NCBI GenBank assembly: GCA_947631295.1
Contig: CANRKU010000011.1
Coordinates: 1 to 36,361 of the forward strand
Length of the DNA stretch: 36,361 bases
Direction of reading: 5' to 3'
Origin: an uncultured Bacilli bacterium
GTDB taxonomy: Bacteria; Bacillota_I; Bacilli_A; RF39; UBA660
Below are positions 8,166-15,393 of this stretch, piece after piece. The notes under the pieces were generated by a model. That model did no database searches. It was not told the origin of the DNA and worked only from the letters and a program-made list of their open reading frames with translations. Position numbers and translations under genes: made by a program. Numbering within the stretch: the stretch's first letter is position 1; the number at the start of each line of letters is the position of its first letter.

Positions 8166-8639
8166 TTATAATAATTCTTTTATTTTAGCATCTATATCTT
8201 TTGGTACAACAGTTGGTGCAAATCGATCAACTACTTTTCCTTTTCTATCTACTAAAAATTTGGTAAAGTTCCATTTGATATTTTTACTAATTAATCCTTT
8301 TTGACAACTTTTTAAATAAGTATACAAAGGTTCTTCATTTTTACCATTTACATCAATTTTAGCAAATTGATCAAAAGATGTATGATACTTTAACGTACAA
8401 AATCCATGAATCTCATCACTTGTTCCTGGTGCTTGATTTCCAAATTGATTACAAGGAAAATCTAAGATTTCAAATCCCTTTTCATGATATTTTTGATACA
8501 AGTTTTCAAGTCCTTCATACTGTGGAGTAAATCCACACCCTGTAGCAGTATTCACAATCAATAATACTTTTCCTTTATAATCACTAAGCCTTACTTCTTC
8601 ATTTTTTCTATTTTTTACTGTATAATCATAAAATTCCAT
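8166..8639 (-). CDS. Glutathione-peroxidase-like thiol peroxidase
   Basis: This 157-residue cytoplasmic thioredoxin-fold peroxidase reduces hydrogen peroxide and lipid or organic hydroperoxides. The peroxidatic cysteine is Cys35 in NTATGCGFT, with Gln65 in FPCNQF and Trp123-Asn124 in KWNFTKF completing the catalytic tetrad. Cys81 stands where thioredoxin-dependent members carry the resolving cysteine, so thioredoxin rather than glutathione is the expected reductant; trxB follows in the same operon. It is the first gene after a promoter with an OhrR operator. No selenocysteine is used: the codon in the active site is a normal Cys codon. Symbols used for homologues include gpx and bsaA. Confidence 0.92.
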   Translation of the reverse strand: MEFYDYTVKNRKNEEVRLSDYKGKVLLIVNTATGCGFTPQYEGLENLYQKYHEKGFEILDFPCNQFGNQAPGTSDEIHGFCTLKYHTSFDQFAKIDVNGKNEEPLYTYLKSCQKGLISKNIKWNFTKFLVDRKGKVVDRFAPTVVPKDIDAKIKELL

Positions 8640-8654
8640 AATTTTCTCCTTTTT

Positions 8655-8686
8655 TATACAATTAAATTGTATACAATCTAATTATA
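8655..8686. promoter_or_regulatory. OhrR operator, two overlapping inverted repeats
   Basis: A perfect 19-bp palindrome (8655-8673, centre 8664) contains TACAATTAAATTGTA, which equals the Bacillus subtilis ohrA OhrR half-operator as I know it. A second, weaker copy follows at 8672-8686 (TACAAT, 3 bp, ATTATA). Tandem overlapping repeats are also the arrangement at ohrA. It covers the -10 region of the gpx promoter. Confidence 0.85.
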
Positions 8687-8695
8687 TAAAGTCAA
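8666..8695 (-). promoter_or_regulatory. Promoter of gpx-trxB-ohrR
   Basis: TTGACT (8695-8690) on the minus strand is followed by TACAAT (8671-8666, 18-bp spacer) or TATACA (8673-8668, 16-bp spacer). Either -10 lies inside the OhrR operator, so bound repressor would block polymerase. Confidence 0.7.
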
Positions 8696-8696
8696 G

Positions 8697-8722
8697 AAAA
8701 AAAGATTATTTTTTATAATCTT
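8697..8722 (-). terminator. Intrinsic terminator of the copper operon, overlapping the ttcA-like stop
   Basis: An 8-bp stem (8702-8709 with 8715-8722) includes the stop codon of the TtcA-like gene and leads into a run of seven T on the minus strand (8703-8697). It ends 2 bp before the gpx -35 box. Confidence 0.8.
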
Positions 8723-9530
8723 CTAAAAAACTATGGTATTTTCCTTCTTTTTTTGTTCCTAAAACACAATTTAAATTGACATTATCTAATGCCTTAAAAA
8801 TATTGTAGTCAACATTCTTATTTATTTTTCTTAAGTCTTTAATTAATTTTTTCATTTCTAAACGTTTACTAGTACCATCATCGTTAATAAAACAGTTTTC
8901 CGTAAAACGACATGCACAATTAATAAATGTTAGTTCATTATATTTCTTCCAAGATAGAATATCTTCTTCCTTTACCAAATATAGAGGACGAATTAATTCC
9001 AATCCTTCAAAATGATCACTATGTAACTTTGGCATCATTGTTTTTATCTCAGATCCATAAAACATTGATAACAGAGTGGTTTCAATAACATCATCAAAAT
9101 GATGTCCTAAAGCAATTTTGTTACATCCTAATTCTTTGGCTTTACTATACAAATGTCCTCTTCTCATTCTAGCACATAAGTAACAAGGATTAGACTCAAT
9201 TCCTGCTACAATATTAAAAATATCACTCGAAAACATTTGAATAGGTACATTTAATATTTGAGCCATTTCTAAGATATGATTTTTATTTATTTCATTATAG
9301 CCAGGATCCATAACAACATAACAAGCATCAAATTTTACTTTACTATGTCTTTGTAGCTCCTGTATACATTTGGCTAGTAAAAATGAATCTTTACCACCAC
9401 TAATACAAACCATTACTTTATCATTTTCTTGAATCAATTCATATTCTTGTACAGCTTTTACAAATCTACTCCAAATTTCTTTTCTAAATTTTTTGATAAT
9501 GCTTCTTTCAATTTCTTTATATTTTTCCAT
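8706..9530 (-). CDS. TtcA-like tRNA thiolation enzyme (PP-loop ATPase)
   Basis: This N-type ATP pyrophosphatase of 274 residues has the PP-loop SGGKDS at 44-49 and the adenylation helper LGHHFDD at 141-147. Cys116 and Cys119 (CYLC) with downstream Cys205, Cys207 and Cys213 resemble the three-cysteine [4Fe-4S] site of TtcA, which makes 2-thiocytidine-32 in tRNA. Other TtcA/TtuA/Ncs6-like enzymes share the architecture, so the exact tRNA position is not certain. It starts 5 bp after the membrane thioredoxin gene and is the last gene of a CsoR-controlled operon, which is unusual company for a tRNA modification enzyme. A role in replacing or protecting iron-sulfur-dependent thiolation under copper stress is an inference. 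Confidence 0.78.
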   Translation of the reverse strand: MEKYKEIERSIIKKFRKEIWSRFVKAVQEYELIQENDKVMVCISGGKDSFLLAKCIQELQRHSKVKFDACYVVMDPGYNEINKNHILEMAQILNVPIQMFSSDIFNIVAGIESNPCYLCARMRRGHLYSKAKELGCNKIALGHHFDDVIETTLLSMFYGSEIKTMMPKLHSDHFEGLELIRPLYLVKEEDILSWKKYNELTFINCACRFTENCFINDDGTSKRLEMKKLIKDLRKINKNVDYNIFKALDNVNLNCVLGTKKEGKYHSFLEDYKK

Positions 9531-9535
9531 TTCTA

Positions 9536-10228
9536 TTAACTTTCTTTATTTTCTTTTAATACAGTTTCTAATTTTTGATAAGACTCTTTTAACATTTCCT
9601 CTGTTAACCTCATGTATCCATTATTTTGTTGTTTACTAATACCTGTTGTCATAGAAACAGCTTTTCCTTTTACAATACTCACAATATTAGGAGCAGAAAT
9701 TCTTTTTTCTCCTGTTAATACTTTATTACCATCTTGATCTGTTAAAGAATAATCACTTAGAACATTTTCTAAACGTTGAATTAATTCATAATAAGCATCT
9801 GTACCTTTTTGTTCAGTAACTGGTTGATTTTCATCATCTAATACCATCGTATCACGTATCGTTTTAATATCAACATAATAAATTTTATCAATATCTAAAT
9901 CTTTCGCTACTTCTATTAAAGTAGGAACGATACTTCTGCACCATGGGCAATCACTAAATCCAAAATATACAACAAATGTTTCTTTATTGTCCATCATAGT
10001 AACAATTTGACTAGCATCTTTATAAATAAAAGGATTATCTTTAGAAATTTCAATTGCTCTAATTTCTTGTCCATCTTTTTCACGAATGGTATTATTTAGG
10101 CTTTCATATTCTTCTTTAAATTGAATGGCATCACTAGATGTTTTAGTATTTTCAAAGTAAGTAAAAACACCAAGTACAAATATTATTGTCATTAAAATTG
10201 GAATTATTATCCATAACTTTTTTTCCAT
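9536..10228 (-). CDS. Membrane-anchored thioredoxin-like protein (CPWC)
   Basis: This protein of 230 residues has one N-terminal membrane helix (about 5-24, not followed by a clear cleavage site) and an extracytoplasmic thioredoxin fold. The redox motif is Cys94-Pro-Trp-Cys97 in FSDCPWCRS, followed by a strand-helix segment (IDKIYYVDIK). A second protein in this window (33936-34535) has the same layout with CQWC and shares IDKIYYY-type blocks. It begins 4 bp after copA, so it is co-expressed with copper export. Likely jobs are keeping cysteines of envelope proteins reduced when copper oxidises them, or disulfide exchange on copper-binding proteins. The fold and motif are visible; the client is unknown. 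Confidence 0.8.
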   Translation of the reverse strand: MEKKLWIIIPILMTIIFVLGVFTYFENTKTSSDAIQFKEEYESLNNTIREKDGQEIRAIEISKDNPFIYKDASQIVTMMDNKETFVVYFGFSDCPWCRSIVPTLIEVAKDLDIDKIYYVDIKTIRDTMVLDDENQPVTEQKGTDAYYELIQRLENVLSDYSLTDQDGNKVLTGEKRISAPNIVSIVKGKAVSMTTGISKQQNNGYMRLTEEMLKESYQKLETVLKENKES

Positions 10229-10232
10229 AAGG

Positions 10233-12431
10233 TTACCTCTTTCTTTTTAAGCGAAGGGAATTTAATACTACTGTTAAACTACTCATTGTCATAGCAAGAC
10301 TAGCAAACATTGGATTCATAGAAATATGCAATGGTTTTAAAAATCCTATGGCAATCGGAATCATACAAATATTATAGAAAAAGGCCCAAAATAGATTTTC
10401 TTTAATAATACGTAATGTCTTTTTTGATATATCTAAAAATTCCGGAATTTTTTCTAAATCATCTTGCATTAAAATAATATCTGCTGAATCTATCGCAATA
10501 TCTGTTGCACTATTCATGCTCACTCCGATATGACAAGTAGCCAAACTAGGAGCATCATTAATTCCATCCCCTACCATCATAACATAATGACCTTGATCAA
10601 TCAATTCTTTTAGGATTTTTGTTTTTTCTTGAGGAAGAACATTTGATATTACCTTTTGAATACCAATACTACTAGCAATGATATTTGCTGTATTTTCATG
10701 ATCTCCTGTTAGCATAATTACATTTTTCTTCATTTTGATTAGTTTTTCTACTGTTACTTTGGCATTTTCTCTTACGATATCTTTTACGCCAATTACTCCT
10801 ATTATTTTTTTATCTGACACACAATAAACAATACTATTTCCCTGTTTTGTTAATTCTTCTGTTTCTTTTTGTTTGGTATTTTTGATGTTTAATTTTTTCA
10901 ATAATTTCTCATTTCCTACATAAAATTCTTTTTGATTGATATTCGCTTTTATCCCCATACCACTTATATTCTGAAAAGAATCTACGTCTTCCAAAGCAAG
11001 TTTTTTTTCTTCTACATAACGTAGGAAAGCTTTACCAATCGGATGGGTAGATTGATGTTCCATACTAGCAATCAAGCGAATGAATTCCTCATCTTGATAC
11101 TTGCTATCATTATAGATTTTAGCTATTTTTAAATTACCATATGTTAAAGTTCCGGTTTTATCAAAAACGATGGTATCCACTTTTTTACTATTTTCTAATG
11201 TCTCACTTTTCTTTACTAAAATTTTCTTTTTGACACATTCGCCTTCGGAAACAATAATCGCTAATGGCGTTGCAAGTCCTAAACTACAAGGACAAGCTAC
11301 CACTAAAACAGTTACAAAAGAAGTTAGAGCTTCGTTCATAGAATTTCCGAAAAGAAGGTAGCAAATCAATGTGATGATAGCAATCATGATGATGGTAGGA
11401 ACAAAATAGCTACTCACAACATCTGCTAATCTTTGAATAGGAGCTTTTGTAGAAGTAGCTTCTACGACTAAGTGTACAATTTCGGAAATAGTAGAATCTT
11501 TTCCAATTTTTTCTGCTCGATATTCAATATAGCCATCTAAATTCATACTACCAGCAATCACTTTATCTTCTTTTTTCTTTTTTACAGGAAGAGATTCCCC
11601 TGTAATAAAAGCTTCATCAAAATGAGATTCTCCAGCGATAATCACTCCATCTACAGCCACTTTCATTCCTGGTTTACAAATTAAAATATCATTCTTTTTT
11701 ACCTCATCAATGGTGATTTCTTTTTCTTGTTTTCCATCTTTTAATAAAGCTTTAGTAGGAGTAATTTGTACTAGTTCTTTTAATGCTTCGGTAGTTTTTT
11801 CTTTATTTTGATGATCGATTAGTCTACCTAATTTAATAAAGAAAATAATAGTAGAACAAGATTCAAAATATAGATTTTCTACATACATTGTATTTCCTAA
11901 TAAAATCATCACTAAATGAAAACAACTATAGATAAAACTAGTAGCTACTCCAATAGATACTAAGGTATCCATATTTGGAGTTTTATGTATGAAGTTTTTA
12001 ATTCCATTTTTAAAAATATCCTTTGCATAGATTAAAAATGGTATAGTTAATAAAAATAAACTAACGCTATAGGAAATTGGATATTTTTTCATATCCAAAA
12101 ATGGTATCGTTGGAAGATATAACATATGAGACATCGATATATATAAAATGAGTATGGTAAGTGGCAAAAACATAAAGAGCGTTTTTTTACCAGAATCTTT
12201 TTTTTCTTCTAGTTTTTCTTGAAAAACTCCCAAGCTATCAAATCCTGCTTCTTCTACATATTTTTCTAAATCTTTTATGGTTAGGGAATCATCATATTCA
12301 ATTACTGCTTGCTGTAATACTAAGTTGACACTAGCCTGATAGATTTTTTCTTGTTTATTTAAATATTTTTCTAGTCCTGATGAACATCCACTACAACTCA
12401 TACCGCCAATTTTTAAAATCACTTTTTTCAT
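10233..12431 (-). CDS. copA: Copper(I)-exporting P-type ATPase
   Basis: This P1B-ATPase of 732 residues pumps Cu(I) out of the cytoplasm. It has one N-terminal heavy-metal domain (GGMSCSGC, Cys13 and Cys16), the actuator TGES (278-281), the membrane metal site Cys380-Pro-Cys382, the phosphorylation site Asp424 in DKTGTLT, the HP motif in STHPIG, and GDGINDAP in the hinge. Cu(I)-type residues follow in the last two helices (an Asn in FYNICM and Met/Ser in LAMTMSS). The ribosome site AGGAG lies in the 10-bp gap after csoR. Copper relieves CsoR repression of the csoR-copA promoter. A silver ATPase would look the same; CsoR favours copper. Confidence 0.95.
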   Translation of the reverse strand: MKKVILKIGGMSCSGCSSGLEKYLNKQEKIYQASVNLVLQQAVIEYDDSLTIKDLEKYVEEAGFDSLGVFQEKLEEKKDSGKKTLFMFLPLTILILYISMSHMLYLPTIPFLDMKKYPISYSVSLFLLTIPFLIYAKDIFKNGIKNFIHKTPNMDTLVSIGVATSFIYSCFHLVMILLGNTMYVENLYFESCSTIIFFIKLGRLIDHQNKEKTTEALKELVQITPTKALLKDGKQEKEITIDEVKKNDILICKPGMKVAVDGVIIAGESHFDEAFITGESLPVKKKKEDKVIAGSMNLDGYIEYRAEKIGKDSTISEIVHLVVEATSTKAPIQRLADVVSSYFVPTIIMIAIITLICYLLFGNSMNEALTSFVTVLVVACPCSLGLATPLAIIVSEGECVKKKILVKKSETLENSKKVDTIVFDKTGTLTYGNLKIAKIYNDSKYQDEEFIRLIASMEHQSTHPIGKAFLRYVEEKKLALEDVDSFQNISGMGIKANINQKEFYVGNEKLLKKLNIKNTKQKETEELTKQGNSIVYCVSDKKIIGVIGVKDIVRENAKVTVEKLIKMKKNVIMLTGDHENTANIIASSIGIQKVISNVLPQEKTKILKELIDQGHYVMMVGDGINDAPSLATCHIGVSMNSATDIAIDSADIILMQDDLEKIPEFLDISKKTLRIIKENLFWAFFYNICMIPIAIGFLKPLHISMNPMFASLAMTMSSLTVVLNSLRLKRKR

Positions 12432-12441
12432 ATTTCTTCTC

Positions 12442-12735
12442 CTAATCTAATTTTTTGATTAAATCCATCACTTCATCAATAATATCCAGTTTATTTTCTT
12501 TAATATCTTCTACTACGCAAGTAGATAAATGAATTTTTAAAATTTCATTAGCTAAACTTTTTAATGCTTTGGAAACAGCTGAAATTTGAATGAAAACCTC
12601 ATCACAATAACGGTCTTCATCAATCATACCAATAATTCCTCTAACTTGACCTTCAATAGTACTTAATCTTTTTTTCAGATACTTTTTTTCTTCTTCTGTC
12701 CTATGCTTTGTTTTTTGACAAGTTTCATTTTTCAT
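12442..12735 (-). CDS. csoR: CsoR copper-sensing repressor
   Basis: This 97-residue four-helix repressor has the copper ligands Cys44, His69 and Cys73; their spacing (25 and 4) equals the Cys-His-Cys set of CsoR (36/61/65 in the founding member). RLSTIEGQVRGI is the conserved DNA-binding helix. The start is set at 12735 because AAAGGTGATG lies 7 bp upstream. Longer frames would begin at 12756, inside the -10 box, or at 12783, at the -35 box, and so cannot be the translated form. CsoR binds its own promoter and releases it on binding Cu(I), switching on csoR-copA-thioredoxin-ttcA. Confidence 0.93.
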   Translation of the reverse strand: MKNETCQKTKHRTEEEKKYLKKRLSTIEGQVRGIIGMIDEDRYCDEVFIQISAVSKALKSLANEILKIHLSTCVVEDIKENKLDIIDEVMDLIKKLD

Positions 12736-12754
12736 AATATTCATCACCTTTTTC

Positions 12755-12783
12755 ATTATATACCCCCTAGGGGTATTAGTCAA
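12755..12783 (-). promoter_or_regulatory. csoR promoter with CsoR operator in the spacer
   Basis: TTGACT (12783-12778) and TATAAT (12760-12755) are 17 bp apart on the minus strand. The spacer is almost wholly the operator ATACCCC-CTA-GGGGTAT (12760-12776), the GC-rich pseudo-palindrome known for CsoR sites, and it stands out sharply in this AT-rich DNA. Transcription should start near 12748, leaving a leader of only about 12-14 nt. Confidence 0.9.
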
Positions 12784-12793
12784 TAAAAAGAAA

Positions 12794-12822
12794 AGATGAA
12801 TTTTGTAACGGAAAACTCATCT
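12794..12822 (-). terminator. Intrinsic terminator of the glycine-rich protein gene
   Basis: An 11-bp stem with one mismatch (12794-12804 with 12812-12822, loop 7) is followed on the minus strand by TTTTCTTTTTA, just upstream of the csoR -35 box. Confidence 0.7.
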
Positions 12823-12841
12823 AAAAATTTATAATATTTTT

Positions 12842-14230
12842 TTATTTACCTAAGTAAGTAATTTTGGCATATCCATTTCCCGCATTTCCTATGATAGTAT
12901 TTTTTCCATCATAGGAAGGCATACCGATATTGCCCTGCTTAGAAGTTGTCCATTGATACCCTTCTCCATCTATCATTACTGTATCTGTAAAGAAAAGTCC
13001 AGAATAATGAATACTTTGGTTAGAATGCTGAATATTATTTTCTGTAGATGTTTCTAAAATAGCATTACATCCATTATGACCGGAAATAAAGGATGAACCA
13101 CTTGCTCCTATACCAACTGTTCCAGTTCCATGAGGTCCAGAGCCACCACCATAATACCCTGAACCACCAGAACTAACGGAGCCCATTGCTTGTCCACCAC
13201 GTCCAAAAGATCCTGAAGTAGCATTTGTACTATTAAGGCCTCCTCCTTTTAATCCACCACTTGTTTGTGTTCCACCTGTAGGAACTATACCATCTGTACC
13301 ATACAATTTTCCATCATACCCCGTTAGTCCTCCACCAGCAACTCCATTATCTGGATGATAATAATTACTAGCTCCGCTTCCACCAGCTGCTACCATAATA
13401 CGACTTTTTAAACCATCAAATGAACTATTTACTAATCGCATATCTGTAGCACCGCCACCAGGCATTCCAAATATATTATTTTCTGCTGCTGTTTTATCAG
13501 CCCATAAATTAGAAACACAACCATTATTAAATGTTGCATTTCCACTTTGATTACCCTGTTCTCCTACATAAATATATAAAGTTTGATTCTTTGCTAAATT
13601 AATATTTCCTTTTGTATAGGAACCCAATCCTCCTTTATAGGAATCAATACTTCCTCCTTGAGCACCCCATAATTCTACTTTATAATTTCCACTACAAAGT
13701 GTAGTGAATTGCTGTTCTTTCCCTACGTAATCAAAAGCATAGATATGTTCCATTTCGCAATATGCAATTAACGCTTTTTCTGTACCTGTTAATACTAAAG
13801 CATTATGAATAAATCCTCTTTCTAATCCAAATGTAATAATTTTATCCATATCAGAATTATTTTCAATCATTATTTCAACAGTAATTTTGCTATCCTTTTC
13901 TAATGTTCCTTTACTAGATGGATTTTCTAAATAACTCACAACTACATTATTACTATCTTCTATTTTATAATATAATTCATATTTAAAATCGATATCATTT
14001 AAATTTTTAATCGTGATAGGAAAAATTTTTGTTTGTTTTGCTCCTACTGTAACTTGATTATTTATTAACTCACTACTTTCTAATTGATAATCTAGAGTTC
14101 CCGCTACTATATTTAACTTTCCATGCTCTTCCTTTAAGTTAGTAAAAAAGGCATAAGAAAAATATATGGTTGATACCATAATAATACTTAATAATAATAT
14201 TCCAAAATATATCTTTTTCCCTTTACTCAT
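12842..14230 (-). CDS. Secreted glycine-rich surface protein with TasA-like N-terminus
   Basis: This exported protein of 462 residues starts with a membrane or signal helix (about 7-27) followed by YAFFTN and IVAGTLDY, the style of SipW-type signal proteins related to TasA/camelysin. Residues about 30-150 look like a beta-sandwich. From about 155 on it matches the glycine-rich domain known from bacterial surface proteins and the ALK/LTK receptor ectodomain: ELWGAQGG, GGLGSYTKG, LYIYVGEQGN, GGGATDMR, MVAAGGSG, YYGGGSG and SGSSFISGHNGC. It has no sorting motif of its own. A good ribosome site (AAAGGAG) precedes ATG 14230. The only nearby upstream DNA is the inverted-repeat segment 14250-14406, so its promoter must lie in or beyond it. 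Adhesion or matrix function is an inference. Confidence 0.75.
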   Translation of the reverse strand: MSKGKKIYFGILLLSIIMVSTIYFSYAFFTNLKEEHGKLNIVAGTLDYQLESSELINNQVTVGAKQTKIFPITIKNLNDIDFKYELYYKIEDSNNVVVSYLENPSSKGTLEKDSKITVEIMIENNSDMDKIITFGLERGFIHNALVLTGTEKALIAYCEMEHIYAFDYVGKEQQFTTLCSGNYKVELWGAQGGSIDSYKGGLGSYTKGNINLAKNQTLYIYVGEQGNQSGNATFNNGCVSNLWADKTAAENNIFGMPGGGATDMRLVNSSFDGLKSRIMVAAGGSGASNYYHPDNGVAGGGLTGYDGKLYGTDGIVPTGGTQTSGGLKGGGLNSTNATSGSFGRGGQAMGSVSSGGSGYYGGGSGPHGTGTVGIGASGSSFISGHNGCNAILETSTENNIQHSNQSIHYSGLFFTDTVMIDGEGYQWTTSKQGNIGMPSYDGKNTIIGNAGNGYAKITYLGK

Positions 14231-14249
14231 ACTCTACTCCTTTGGTTTT

Positions 14250-14406
14250 TAAGTTAAATAATTAAAGCCATGAAAATATTGTTTTTATTCTTCATTTAAA
14301 AGGAAGATGATAGACAATATTTTTTGTTTTGAATTTTTTTCTTTTTAGAATATTCTTATTTTATATAGATAATATGCACTTGTTTAGTTTTTAATTATTT
14401 AACTTA
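14250..14406. repeat. 17-bp perfect inverted repeat bounding a 123-bp segment
   Basis: TAAGTTAAATAATTAAA (14250-14266) recurs as its exact reverse complement at 14390-14406; the match stops abruptly on both sides. Arm length, 123-bp interior and position 19 bp from a surface-protein start codon resemble invertible promoters of phase-variable genes. The interior carries a plus-strand TTGTTT-16-TAGAAT, pointing towards the sortase, and an AT-rich hairpin with a T-run on the plus strand. No recombinase gene is in the window. A long mRNA-leader stem is the main alternative. Confidence 0.5.
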
Positions 14407-14501
14407 CAACATCCTAATTATATAGTTTTATTGTATATTTTTTTATTTATTTAGTCAATTCTTCCTTCTATTTTTTTATATAACAGTGTAAATATTTAAA
14501 T

Positions 14502-14529
14502 TTGACATATTTTTTACATAAAATATTTA
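14502..14529 (+). promoter_or_regulatory. Possible sortase promoter
   Basis: A consensus TTGACA (14502-14507) is followed after 16 bp by a weak TATTTA (14524-14529). Transcription would start about 35 nt before the sortase ATG at 14571. Confidence 0.45.
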
Positions 14530-14570
14530 TTGTTTTTCATACTAATAAAGAAATAGAGACTGGTGATGCT

Positions 14571-15383
14571 ATGAAAAATAAAAATATCTATTTACATTTA
14601 ACCATGATTTTGTCTCTTAGTATTTTCGTATTTAGTTCTATGCATATTTTTTCATGGTTAGAAGAAAAAGAAAAAATAAAGCACTTAAATGAAAAATTAA
14701 AAGAACAAGCTGTTATTGAAGAAGACTTTTCTCAAGATGAATCTTTTTTAGTAAATCCACCGGTAGACAAAAATGATAGTTATTGGAACTATATAGAAGT
14801 TCCCTTTTTACAAGCAAATTTTTCTGAATTATACAATCAAAATCCTGATACCGTTGCTTGGATACAAGTAATGGGAACAAAAGTAGATTATCCTGTTGTT
14901 CAGGCAGAAAACAATAGTTTTTATTTAAACCACTCTTTTGATAAAACAGAAAGTAAAGCCGGTTGGATTTTTTCAGATTATCGAAATAATTTTAGCACTT
15001 TACATGATAATACTATTATTTATGGTCATGCTAGATTAGATGATACCATGTTTGGGAGTTTAAGATCCGTTTTAGAAGATTCTTGGTATCAAAATTCAGA
15101 AAATCATATTATTAAATTATCTACTCCTAAAATGAATTCTATCTGGCAAATTTTTAGTGTTTATACAATTTTAAAAGAAAGCTATTACATTAAGAATCAT
15201 TTTTATACGATAGAATCTTTTCAGAATTTCTTAGCTACAATTTCTAAAAGAAGTCGTTATTCTTTTCAAACTGCTGTTAATGAAAAAGATAAGATATTAA
15301 CTCTATCCACTTGTCAAGATAATTATGGAAATCGTATCGTCATCCATGCTAAGTTAATCAAAAAAGAAACTCTTTCTTTTTAG
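14571..15383 (+). CDS. Class B sortase
   Basis: This membrane-bound cysteine transpeptidase of 270 residues joins sorted proteins to the peptidoglycan. One N-terminal membrane helix (about 8-28) precedes a coiled, charged stretch and the catalytic domain. His153 (IIYGHARLDDTMFGSL), Cys248 (TLSTC) and Arg255 (GNRIVIHAKL) form the catalytic triad, and the D..MFG.L block is typical of class B. The start is ATG 14571 with GGTGATG just upstream; the longer frame beginning at TTG 14502 lies on the -35 hexamer and is rejected. It converges on a secreted protein with an NPSTG cell-wall signal (15394-16140), its likely substrate, and the two genes share a terminator hairpin. Confidence 0.92.
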   Translation: MKNKNIYLHLTMILSLSIFVFSSMHIFSWLEEKEKIKHLNEKLKEQAVIEEDFSQDESFLVNPPVDKNDSYWNYIEVPFLQANFSELYNQNPDTVAWIQVMGTKVDYPVVQAENNSFYLNHSFDKTESKAGWIFSDYRNNFSTLHDNTIIYGHARLDDTMFGSLRSVLEDSWYQNSENHIIKLSTPKMNSIWQIFSVYTILKESYYIKNHFYTIESFQNFLATISKRSRYSFQTAVNEKDKILTLSTCQDNYGNRIVIHAKLIKKETLSF

Positions 15384-15391
15384 AGTTTCTT
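15364..15391. terminator. Shared convergent terminator between sortase and its likely substrate
   Basis: A 10-bp perfect stem (15364-15373 with 15382-15391, loop 8) includes the sortase stop codon. On the minus strand a T-run follows directly; on the plus strand the tail is AT-rich but less T-rich, so it works best for the minus-strand gene. Confidence 0.75.
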
Positions 15392-15393
15392 AA

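Larger units (their letters stand above)
14231..14570. other. 340-bp divergent intergenic region with candidate invertible segment
   Basis: No gene is visible here. The region separates the glycine-rich protein (minus) from the class B sortase (plus). It holds a 17-bp perfect inverted repeat (14250-14266 and 14390-14406), a nested 10-bp inverted repeat (14273-14282 and 14314-14323) with an inner TCTTC/GAAGA stem, and promoter-like elements described separately. Confidence 0.8.

Noticed and set aside
12736-12783. Longer csoR reading frame with 16 extra residues
   Set aside because: The extra codons cover the -35, operator and -10, so they cannot be transcribed from this promoter.
14502-14570. 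Upstream extension of the sortase gene starting at TTG
   Set aside because: The TTG is part of the -35 hexamer TTGACA, and ATG 14571 has GGTGATG in front of it.
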